Assembly (NCBI GenBank): GCA_013792075.1
Contig: VMSR01000098.1
Span: forward strand, 1 to 32,465
Length of the DNA: 32,465 nucleotides
Source of the DNA: Desulfobacula sp.
GTDB taxonomy: Bacteria; Desulfobacterota; Desulfobacteria; Desulfobacterales; Desulfobacteraceae
Direction: 5' to 3'
The first letter of the stretch is position 1, and the number at the start of each line of letters is the position of its first letter. This document shows positions 7,394 to 14,731 of this stretch, piece by piece. The notes beneath the pieces were generated by a model. That model was not told the origin of the DNA. It made no database searches and saw only the letters and a program-made list of their open reading frames with translations. A program made the translations under genes and the position numbers.

Positions 7394-9355
7394 CTATTCC
7401 CTCCCTTTTTTGGCAAGCTTTTTGACATAGGTTTCAAGCTTGAGCCCGTAAAACGCGCCCCTGATAAGGGGTAAGATTCTGCCCGGCGAATACAGAGCGC
7501 GGGTTAGGTCTGAAAAAATCTGGTACTTTTTGGCCGTATAGGGGAACCAGTTGGCCTCCATCTTGGCTGAATTTTGGTCAATGAGAATTGCCTTGATATT
7601 GGCAAAGGCATAAAACCCGAACTCGCCCTTGTACCGGCCGAACCCGCTTTTGCCCACCCCGCCGAAGGGCAGGGCATGGTTGCCTTCGGTGAGCATGACA
7701 TTGTTGATGGAAACATTGCCGGTATAAATCATGCGGGCCACCCGGTCTGCCCGTTTCAGGTCCTGGGACCAGACACTGGCGGACAGGCCGTATTCCGGGT
7801 CATTGGCCATCTCGATGGCCTGGGCTTCACTTGTAAAAGAATAAAGGGGCAGCAAGGGCCCGAAATTTTCCTCCTGGTCCATTAGCATGTCCTTTGTCAC
7901 CCCTTCAACGACCATGGGCGGCACAAAATCAGACTTTCCATCCCAGTCGCCTCCGGTAAGAAAGACAGCGCCTTTTTCTTTGGCATCGGCCACCTGGGCG
8001 GCAATGGCTTTTACCTGTGCCTTTGTGGTCATGGGGCCGATATCGGCATTGCCGTCCTCATCGGTTGCCTGGACGAGTTTCAAGGTCTCTTTGACCAGGG
8101 TTTCCTTGAAACGTTCATAGATCTCTTCATGGACAAAGAGCCGTTCCACAGAGGTGCAGGACTGGCCCGTGGTGGTGAAGGCCCCCCAGATGGCGCCGGC
8201 CGCGGCCCGCTCGATGTTGACATCCTCAAACACCACCATGGGGTCTTTGCCCCCCAGTTCCAGCTCCACGGGGATCAGGTATTGGCTGGCCCGCTCCATG
8301 ATGGCCTTTCCCACGGGCTGGCTGCCGATGAGAAAGATCTTGTCCGGCCGGCCGTCCACCAGAAGGTTGCCGATGGTACGTCCCTGGCCATAGACAATCT
8401 GGACCCATCCGGGTAAAAATCCGGCCTGGGCAAGCAACGCCTCCACAAGCCCCTTTAAAGGGGTGTCGCTGGAGGGCTTGAACACCACGGCATTGCCCAC
8501 GACAAAGGCCTGGGCAATGGGCACGATGGCCTGGTAAAAAGGATAGTTCCAGGGAGAAATCAGCAGGGCCGTTCCCAAAGGTTCAAAATAGACCTTTGAC
8601 TTTTTCCCCATCAGGGCAAAGGGGGTGGGCACCTTGCGGTCGGACAAAAATTTGACAGCGTTTTTTTCCAGATAATCCAGAAAGTCCAGGGTCCCGAAGA
8701 TTTCCGCCGTGATGGCGTCAAACCGGGATTTTTTCGTGTCCGCCTGGAGCCTGTCCAGGATATATTCCTGGTTTGCAAGGATCGCGGCCTTGAGGTTGGA
8801 GATGAATTCCAGCCGCTTTTTCACCCCCCAGTCCCGGATCTCAGGTCCGGCCTTTTTCGCCCTTTGGTAAATTTCTGCCACATCTTCGGGCGTGGGGGTG
8901 TCCAGGTTGACGGGTGTCTGTTTCACAGGAATGCCGTCCTCATTGACCACCATTTTCGGGTGCCAGCCGATCACATCATAGACTTTCTTGCCGTCATAGC
9001 CGGGCGCCGTAAGGTTGGCGTAATAGGGGGACAGAATGGCACCCTTGAGCCCGATTTCCAGCATGCGCAGGCCGGCACCCATAAACGAAGGCAGGCGGCT
9101 GCTGTGATTGCACAGCTTAAGTATCAGTTTGATCTTCCATTTGGGCATCCACCTGAAGGCTGCAAACACCATGCGCAGCCCGTTCAAATCATCTTCTGAC
9201 AAATATTTGGCCATGCGGTCCATGTGATGGATGCAGCCTGTGGCTGAAAAGGACGGGGAGGCCTGGGTGCCCGGCAGAATGATATCGCCTGCCTTGAGCA
9301 ACCCTTTTAACTGGGATTGGGAAAAATATCTTGAAATCATCATTTGATCGGTCAT
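7394..9355 (-). CDS. Aldehyde dehydrogenase with extra N-terminal domain
   Basis: The protein has 653 residues against about 480-500 for a usual aldehyde dehydrogenase. The ALDH domain starts near residue 145 and carries SPWNYPF, the general base E366 in ELGGKDP and nucleophile C400 in TGQSCTS. The 34-residue spacing between E366 and C400 is canonical. It should oxidise an aldehyde to the acid with NAD(P). The first 130 residues resemble the small gluconate-2-dehydrogenase-subunit-3-like helical domain often found with GMC alcohol dehydrogenases; that match is by pattern only. A hydrophobic C-terminal stretch (about 615-640) could attach it to membrane, as in fatty aldehyde dehydrogenases. 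The start lies 1 nt after the stop of the upstream GMC gene, so the two are translationally linked. Confidence 0.88.
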   Translation of the reverse strand: MTDQMMISRYFSQSQLKGLLKAGDIILPGTQASPSFSATGCIHHMDRMAKYLSEDDLNGLRMVFAAFRWMPKWKIKLILKLCNHSSRLPSFMGAGLRMLEIGLKGAILSPYYANLTAPGYDGKKVYDVIGWHPKMVVNEDGIPVKQTPVNLDTPTPEDVAEIYQRAKKAGPEIRDWGVKKRLEFISNLKAAILANQEYILDRLQADTKKSRFDAITAEIFGTLDFLDYLEKNAVKFLSDRKVPTPFALMGKKSKVYFEPLGTALLISPWNYPFYQAIVPIAQAFVVGNAVVFKPSSDTPLKGLVEALLAQAGFLPGWVQIVYGQGRTIGNLLVDGRPDKIFLIGSQPVGKAIMERASQYLIPVELELGGKDPMVVFEDVNIERAAAGAIWGAFTTTGQSCTSVERLFVHEEIYERFKETLVKETLKLVQATDEDGNADIGPMTTKAQVKAIAAQVADAKEKGAVFLTGGDWDGKSDFVPPMVVEGVTKDMLMDQEENFGPLLPLYSFTSEAQAIEMANDPEYGLSASVWSQDLKRADRVARMIYTGNVSINNVMLTEGNHALPFGGVGKSGFGRYKGEFGFYAFANIKAILIDQNSAKMEANWFPYTAKKYQIFSDLTRALYSPGRILPLIRGAFYGLKLETYVKKLAKKGRE

Positions 9356-9356
9356 C

Positions 9357-10763
9357 TTATCGGTTCCTTAATATACTGGCTGCGGCTTTTTTGGAAAGGG
9401 CCATGATGGTTAACGAAGGATTTATCCCCGGGGCATTGGGGAAAATACTGGAATCTGCGCTAAAAATATTTTTATACCCGTGGAGTTTAAATTCCGGATC
9501 AATGACAGATGTGGCAGGATCGGTGCCCATGGCACAGCATCCCATTAAATGCAGACCGATGCCAAACCGCCCGTGGACGATCTGTTTTGCGCCGGTGCTC
9601 TTGAAAATATCATCAATGACCTTTGCCCCTTTTTCATACCGGTTCAGGTCTTCCCTGTTTTGTACCTTGCGGATCAGGGCCTTTCCCTTGCGGTTGACCC
9701 TTATCTGGCCCGGATTTGTATCCCGGGTACAGACCTCGATGCAGGCAAAATGGGGCAGACGTTCCATATATTCATGGTGGATCTTTCCGAACCCCGGCAC
9801 AAGAAGGGCTATGCCTTCGGGACCTGCGTAAACATTTTCCAGTTTAAACCCTTCCTTTCGAAACCCCTTGTCATCGGATTTAAAGGCCTGGAACGCCCCC
9901 AGGTGGGAATTGATCTTTTCCTCATAGACCCCGAAACTCATGAACTGGGGATGGCAGAAAAATCCTTTGCCGATGTGGGGCAGTTTTTTTTCGAACCCGG
10001 AATTGAGCAGAAGCCTTGCATTGCCGATGGCACCGGCCCCCAGGACCAGGTTCCGGGCCCGATAGCTCACCTGCCCTCCCCTTGGATCCAGGCCGGTTAC
10101 CCGGATGTCGCCTTTGTGTTCACTGATATGTGTCACCTCAATCTCGGGCACCAGGGTCAACCCGTTTTCCAGGGCTGTTTTGAGCACGGTTTCAGGCGTG
10201 CTCTGCTTGCTTCCCAACCGACACCCGTTGAGGCATTCAATGCAGCAATTGCCTTCTTCCAGGCGGCAATTGCTCTGGGCACGTCTCAGGGGGGCATTGT
10301 CAAACTTGAGATTTTTAAATCCCTGGTCAAAGATCTCGGCATTTTTGTTTCTAAAATGGGCCGGGATTTCCTGGATCTCAATTTCCGATTCCGCCCGGTC
10401 ATACCAGGGGGCCATCTTGTCCACAGAAAAATCCGCCACCTTGGAAACCGATCGCCAGGAGTCCCAGGCATCCGCATCAAACCGGTCCACCAGGGCCTGA
10501 TTCACGATGGAGCCACCGCCCACGACCTTGGGCCGCAAAAAGGCAATCTTGGCATCATGGCCCAGTTCCAGGCCCCCGGACCAATACATCTGGGAGGTCC
10601 CGTCAAGGCCGTTGGTCGGATAGGTTCTGCGGGTATACGCTTTGCCAGCTTCCAGCATGAGACAGTCAGCACCCTCCTTGACCAGGTCATTGGCCATAAA
10701 GGGACCTGAAATACCGGCCCCCACAAAAATAAAATCAAAAATTCGAAACTGTTCTGTTGCCAC
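9357..10763 (-). CDS. GMC-family FAD-dependent alcohol dehydrogenase/oxidase
   Basis: The 468-residue protein is a short GMC oxidoreductase. It has an N-terminal FAD Rossmann motif (V-G-A-G-I-S-G, to residue 20), an E38-A-G-K ribose-binding strand, the KVVGGGSIVNQ loop and a C-terminal block with the catalytic pair H405 (HLMGCCAMG) and N448 (GINPSL). It should oxidise an alcohol to the aldehyde, which the adjacent aldehyde dehydrogenase would take on. Unusually it has a Cys cluster at 166, 173, 174, 177 and 181, suggesting an iron-sulfur cluster or metal site. No signal peptide is seen. The start is a GTG with AGGAGGG 5 nt upstream. In an anaerobe an electron carrier rather than oxygen is the likely acceptor. 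Confidence 0.88.
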   Translation of the reverse strand: MATEQFRIFDFIFVGAGISGPFMANDLVKEGADCLMLEAGKAYTRRTYPTNGLDGTSQMYWSGGLELGHDAKIAFLRPKVVGGGSIVNQALVDRFDADAWDSWRSVSKVADFSVDKMAPWYDRAESEIEIQEIPAHFRNKNAEIFDQGFKNLKFDNAPLRRAQSNCRLEEGNCCIECLNGCRLGSKQSTPETVLKTALENGLTLVPEIEVTHISEHKGDIRVTGLDPRGGQVSYRARNLVLGAGAIGNARLLLNSGFEKKLPHIGKGFFCHPQFMSFGVYEEKINSHLGAFQAFKSDDKGFRKEGFKLENVYAGPEGIALLVPGFGKIHHEYMERLPHFACIEVCTRDTNPGQIRVNRKGKALIRKVQNREDLNRYEKGAKVIDDIFKSTGAKQIVHGRFGIGLHLMGCCAMGTDPATSVIDPEFKLHGYKNIFSADSSIFPNAPGINPSLTIMALSKKAAASILRNR

Positions 10764-10774
10764 CTGTTCCCTCC

Positions 10775-11995
10775 TTATAAAAATGCATGGCCCTGCCCGC
10801 GATATGTGGGTGTTGTGCCGATAATCTTATTTTCCTTGACCAGGTAGAGATGGTTGAACCGTTCGCACAATTCCCCGGCCTTGCTGTGCTGAAAAAAAAC
10901 AGGATCGCAAAGCCCAATATCCGGACAATTTTCCGGCAATATCAAGGGCGTCTGGACTTCTCCTGCCCCTTCCATTGAAAGGTATTGCAGCCCCTGGGGC
11001 ATGACCGGCCAGGGAAGCCGGTTGGCATTGACCTCTCCCGATCCCACATAGCCGCCCCCCTGGCAGGTGATCATCCCCTGTTTTGGAATCCGTGTGACCT
11101 GGAGGCCGAAAAAAGCCGCCGGTTCAAACGCCACCTCGTGGAAATACCGGAACAGACCCGGGGCAAAAAAAGCCGAGCCTGCCGTAACCTCTGTGACCGA
11201 ATCATCCCTGCCCGTTGAGACAAGGCTGCCGCTGCCCCCGCCGTTGACCACAGATATTTCCAGGCCTTCTGCCCTTAAGCTGTCCACGATCTGCTGCCTG
11301 CGCCGGGTGAGTTCTTTTACCGATTGGTTTTTAAACCCTCTGACCAGCCTGTTTTTAATAAATTGGGCCGGAACCCTGTCGTTCATGGAGGCGATCTGGG
11401 CTTCGTACCCCATGACAGCAGTGATGCGGACTCCGGAAAGTTTCCTGGCAGCCCTTGCAAGTTCCAGGGCCTGATCCATGGAATGAACCGGGCTGCGCCT
11501 TACCCCCAGGTGGGCAAGCCTTCCAAGGGGGCGATAGGACATGTCTATATCCAGGCAGAGATTTAAGATGATGCCGGCCTTTTGTCCGGCCTTTGACAAA
11601 GCAGCCAGGTGATCCGGACAATCCACCACCAGGGAAAGGGTGGCCCCGTCACGGGTTTTTTGGGTAAAAATATCCAGGTCACCTGCCTGGACCGAAGGAT
11701 AGGCCACAATAATATCGTCCAGCCCATTGTCAATCAAAAAGGAGGCTTCTTCCATGGTAAAGGCCAGAACCCCCCTATAGGCCCCACCTCCCTTTTCAAA
11801 CACCCGCCGGATCAGTTCCAGACTTCGAATGGATTTGGAAGCCACCCGGATGGTCTTGCCCGTATCCTGCTGGGTTTTTGCCACATAGGCAATATTATGA
11901 TCAAATTTGTCCAGATCCACAAAGGCCAGGGGAAACCGATACCCTTTAAACAATGGTTTATAGGTTTCGTAGGCCGCATTCCAATGGGGGGTCAT
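10775..11995 (-). CDS. PLP-dependent enzyme of the D-threonine aldolase / D-serine dehydratase-like family
   Basis: The protein is 406 residues long, with an alanine racemase-type N-terminal barrel and a D-serine dehydratase-like C-terminal domain. K54 in RVASKSIRS is the expected PLP lysine after the FVDLDKFDHN strand. The C-terminal DPVFFQHSKAGELCE segment supplies H370 and C377, the positions that bind zinc in D-serine dehydratases and relatives. Members cleave or deaminate beta-hydroxy D-amino acids; the true substrate here is unknown. AAAGGAGG precedes the ATG. It lies 11 nt after the tetR stop and 11 nt before the GMC gene, so it belongs to the same operon. One reading is that it generates the aldehyde or amino alcohol handled by the two oxidoreductases. 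Confidence 0.85.
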   Translation of the reverse strand: MTPHWNAAYETYKPLFKGYRFPLAFVDLDKFDHNIAYVAKTQQDTGKTIRVASKSIRSLELIRRVFEKGGGAYRGVLAFTMEEASFLIDNGLDDIIVAYPSVQAGDLDIFTQKTRDGATLSLVVDCPDHLAALSKAGQKAGIILNLCLDIDMSYRPLGRLAHLGVRRSPVHSMDQALELARAARKLSGVRITAVMGYEAQIASMNDRVPAQFIKNRLVRGFKNQSVKELTRRRQQIVDSLRAEGLEISVVNGGGSGSLVSTGRDDSVTEVTAGSAFFAPGLFRYFHEVAFEPAAFFGLQVTRIPKQGMITCQGGGYVGSGEVNANRLPWPVMPQGLQYLSMEGAGEVQTPLILPENCPDIGLCDPVFFQHSKAGELCERFNHLYLVKENKIIGTTPTYRGQGHAFL

Positions 11996-12006
11996 CTTTG
12001 CCTCCT

Positions 12007-12615
12007 TTATGTCTTACCAATGGGCGTTTCAATGAAAAACCGGATCAATGCCCGGGTGGTGTCCAGTGCATCTTCCAGGCTGACCGCATCGGAATCGGCA
12101 AACCATTGCAGCTCGATCCCTTCATGGAGGGCCACGATCATGGAAGCGCACATCTGCTTTTGCCGGTCATTGAGGCAGGCGAACCCATCCATGCCGTTCA
12201 AGTGATCCATAATGGCTGCCCGAAACCTTGCAAAAAGACTGGCAATGGTATCTTTGATCCTATCATTGTGCCGGGCTGCCACACAGCATTCCAGAAAAAA
12301 ACCTGTATATTCGGCATTGATCATGCCTTTGCTGAAAATAAATTCAATTCCCTTGGACAGGCGAACCCCGGCATCATAGTGGGCGTTAATTTTTTCCGCA
12401 AACCCTTCAAAAATAAGGTCCGTAAAATAGACCACTGCCTCTTCGATGATTTCATCCCGTCCCTTGAAATAATGGTGGAGGGTGCTGGGCAAGACTCCTG
12501 CCTCATGGGCTATTTTCCGGATGGACGCCCCGGCTGCCCCCTGGCCGACCACACATCGATAAAATGCCTGGATAATTTGTGTTCGCCGTTTGTCTGCTAT
12601 GCTTTTTCTTCCCAT
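12007..12615 (-). CDS. TetR-family transcriptional regulator
   Basis: The protein is 202 residues, normal for TetR regulators. The N-terminal HTH (about 10-55) reads SIRKIAHEAGVLPSTLHHYF, a clear TetR signature. The C-terminal ligand domain resembles the BetI-type group (ALHEGIELQWFADSD followed by a long helix). It is the first gene of the minus-strand operon and lies directly downstream of its own promoter and a palindrome at 12634-12653, so autorepression and control of the three enzymes is the simple model. The inducer is probably the substrate or an intermediate of the operon; this is inference. Confidence 0.92.
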   Translation of the reverse strand: MGRKSIADKRRTQIIQAFYRCVVGQGAAGASIRKIAHEAGVLPSTLHHYFKGRDEIIEEAVVYFTDLIFEGFAEKINAHYDAGVRLSKGIEFIFSKGMINAEYTGFFLECCVAARHNDRIKDTIASLFARFRAAIMDHLNGMDGFACLNDRQKQMCASMIVALHEGIELQWFADSDAVSLEDALDTTRALIRFFIETPIGKT

Positions 12616-12633
12616 TTTCTGCCTTGTTATAAA

Positions 12634-12653
12634 TTGATCGAACGTATGTACAA
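12634..12653 (-). promoter_or_regulatory. Candidate TetR operator
   Basis: A 20-bp imperfect palindrome of the form TTGnnCnnACGTnnGnnCAA abuts the -10 box and covers the expected transcription start. Twelve of 20 positions are symmetric, including the central ACGT. It ends 18 nt before the tetR start codon. A repressor bound here would block initiation. Confidence 0.6.
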
Positions 12654-12682
12654 TTTATATTTCAGAATATTGTTTCTGTCAA
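12654..12682 (-). promoter_or_regulatory. Sigma70-type promoter of the tetR operon
   Basis: Reading on the minus strand, TTGACA (12677-12682) is followed by a 17-bp spacer and TATAAA (12654-12659). That is a perfect -35, a 5/6 -10 and optimal spacing. It is followed immediately by the palindromic operator. The remaining 270 bp up to the 12956 gene are AT-rich and hold no gene; a weak TTGATA-17-TTAATT at 12822-12850 could serve the plus-strand gene. Confidence 0.75.
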
Positions 12683-12955
12683 ACGTTTTTTTGGGGGAAA
12701 AATGTTTGACACAGGTCACCTTGTTTTCAACGGATATAGAATATGGGTATTTTATATCCACCTGCCCCTGGACTTTGGGTATAAACGATACAGACCCTTT
12801 GGAAATATCAAAAGTTCTCCCTTGATAATATTTTAAAATACGGTTTAATTTAAGGGCCTTACAAAGAAAAATTTCTTCTGGCACAAGGTTTGCTTTTATG
12901 GTATTCAGAACGATCGATACAGATCAAAACACTTAAACCAAACAAGGAGCATATT

Positions 12956-13426
12956 ATGAAAAAATCAATGATAGTCATCACCTCATTTCTGGCTGTTGCA
13001 CTTCTGGCCACCAACGCATTTTCATGGGGACCCGGCAAGGGCTGCGGGGGATCAGGCCAGGGATATGGGGCTGGCGAGTCCGCAGCCTGGAACGATCTGT
13101 CCAAACAACAAAAAGATGAATTGACCGCACTCAACCAGAAGTTCATCGACGAGACCTACGAAGTCCGGTCCGCCATGATGACAAAGCACCAGGAAATGCG
13201 CCTGCTCATGGAAACCTCTTCCCCTGACAGAGCCAAATTGGAAGCGCTGTCCAAGGCCGTAACAGATCTCCAAGGCCAGATGCAAACCAAACGGATTGAT
13301 TATCAGCTGGCAGCCAAAAAAATTGCCCCTGAACTCTCTGTTGGCGGCATGGGCGGCCCCGGCGGATGCGGCCCCAAGGGCGGCAGCGGCAACTGCCCAA
13401 GACAAGATAGGGGATACAACCAATAA
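12956..13426 (+). CDS. Spy/CpxP/ZraP-like periplasmic protein
   Basis: This 156-residue exported protein has a Sec signal peptide (1-23, ending TNAFS), a Gly-rich mature N-terminus with C30, and a helical core (about 45-130) rich in Gln, Lys, Glu and Met. That layout resembles zinc resistance-associated and periplasmic heavy-metal sensor proteins. The tail (about 132-156) is Gly-rich with two Cys (GGCGPKGGSGNC). The likely role is as a periplasmic chaperone or metal-binding stress protein. The start at 12956 is chosen for the AAGGAG 7 nt upstream; an upstream in-frame TTG would place 22 polar residues before the signal peptide. It is a single gene with a strong terminator. The family call is by pattern; the metal is unknown. 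Confidence 0.75.
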   Translation: MKKSMIVITSFLAVALLATNAFSWGPGKGCGGSGQGYGAGESAAWNDLSKQQKDELTALNQKFIDETYEVRSAMMTKHQEMRLLMETSSPDRAKLEALSKAVTDLQGQMQTKRIDYQLAAKKIAPELSVGGMGGPGGCGPKGGSGNCPRQDRGYNQ

Positions 13427-13456
13427 CCTTTCCAAAGCACTTCGTATCACCCCATA

Positions 13457-13499
13457 AACGCCCGGGAAGTTTCATCGCCTTCTTCCCGGGCGTTTTTTT
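13457..13499 (+). terminator. Strong intrinsic terminator
   Basis: A 13-bp perfect stem (13457-13469 with 13482-13494, core GCCCGGGAAG) with a 12-nt loop runs into seven T at 13493-13499. It closes the 12956 gene transcript. Confidence 0.92.
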
Positions 13500-13582
13500 A
13501 ATTTTGGATCATCTGCATGCTTTATTTTATCCTGAAATTGGGATAAACAAAGGAGAAACACTTTCTTCATTGGAAAAGATGC

Positions 13583-14479
13583 GTGAACCCCATGGAAACA
13601 ATTTTTAAAGACCTGCCCGGGAAAAAGGCAGACCTGATCCTGCTCATCCTGGCATCCCAGGGCATTTTTGCCCGGGCCCAACCGCAGATACCCTCGGGTG
13701 GGCGGGGTGCGCAATTTGATATCCTGGTGCCCGGAGAACAGATGACAGCAGCCGCCAAAAGTGTTGACCGTTATTTCCAGGAAAATTCATTTTCCGGCCT
13801 TTCCCCAGAACCCCAAACCCATGAAATTTCATCCTTTAACACCCCCGGCGCCTATGGAATAATGGCCATCCTCCTTGCCATCCATCTGATCTGCCAGCAT
13901 CTTCGCATCCACCAAGAGGTAATCTTAAAATTTGGCGCATCTTCCCTTTACATCAATCAGGGAGAGACCTTCAGGGCCATCACCGCCCTGTTTCTCCATT
14001 CCGACGGCCAGCACCTGCTGGGCAACCTGGCCGGTATCCTCATTTTTGCCGCCCCGGTAATCAGCCTGACCGGATACGGCACCGGCCCCTTTCTCCTCCT
14101 GTGGGCCGGGGCCAGCGGTAACCTGATCAATGCCCATTTCCATCAAACCGGCCTTTTGTCCATCGGGGCTTCCACAGCCGTTATGGGAGCAGCCGGAGTA
14201 CTTGCGGCCTTTCAGATGACCCTCAAAGGCCGCCCCTTTCAATTGAAGGGCCTGATTCCTCTGTTTGCCGGGGCCACCCTGGTGGGCCTGTTCAGCCAGG
14301 GGGAAAACACGGATCTGTCTGCCCATGTTTTCGGGTTTGGGGCAGGTGTTTTTTGGGGCTGTCTGTTCTTCCCCTTTTTCCGGGTGATCCGCAACCTGTT
14401 TTATCCAGGACTTCTGGAACCCCTGGCCCTGGTTTTCCTGTTTTTAATTCTGGGCGCTGCGATCCGGACAGGACTATAA
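13583..14479 (+). CDS. Rhomboid-family intramembrane serine protease with N-terminal cytosolic domain
   Basis: The protein is 298 residues. The C-terminal 200 form a rhomboid core of about 6-7 TM segments, with the HLLGNLAG segment in TM2, nucleophile S197 in the G-A-S-T-A-V-M-G motif of TM4 and catalytic H248 in AHVFGFGAG of TM6. It should cleave TM helices of membrane proteins. The first 75 residues are soluble and resemble the small DUF2007-type signal-transducing domain seen before rhomboids in related bacteria (ADLILLILASQGI, then a VPGEQ turn). The start is uncertain: GTG at 13583 or ATG at 13592; neither has a strong ribosome binding site, and AAAGGAG at about 13550 is too far away. 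It is a single gene between two unrelated units. Confidence 0.85.
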   Translation: MNPMETIFKDLPGKKADLILLILASQGIFARAQPQIPSGGRGAQFDILVPGEQMTAAAKSVDRYFQENSFSGLSPEPQTHEISSFNTPGAYGIMAILLAIHLICQHLRIHQEVILKFGASSLYINQGETFRAITALFLHSDGQHLLGNLAGILIFAAPVISLTGYGTGPFLLLWAGASGNLINAHFHQTGLLSIGASTAVMGAAGVLAAFQMTLKGRPFQLKGLIPLFAGATLVGLFSQGENTDLSAHVFGFGAGVFWGCLFFPFFRVIRNLFYPGLLEPLALVFLFLILGAAIRTGL

Positions 14480-14731
14480 CCCTTCCTTTCCCCGCCCCTT
14501 TTTTAAAACAAAAAATGCCGGTTTCATTTTTTACACCACATTGTGGGAGTGGCAAACACAGGATAATCCGTTTATTTTCAATTGTTTATAAAAGTCTTTT
14601 AATTTGCACAAATTTTATGATAAGAAATTGCCTGTGGCTGACAATCGGCGTATTGACGCGTCGCCCCAAAAAAACAGGATACCCCCCTTGAGTACTAGTG
14701 AACCAGTATTCTTTAGATATTGGAGGAAATA

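Noticed and set aside
9549-10709. Long plus-strand open frame (386 codons)
   Set aside because: It is exactly antisense to the GMC oxidoreductase, which has intact FAD and catalytic motifs; the antisense translation shows no domain.
11953-12825. Plus-strand open frame of 290 codons
   Set aside because: It runs antisense through the tetR gene, its operator and its promoter; no recognisable protein and no ribosome binding site.
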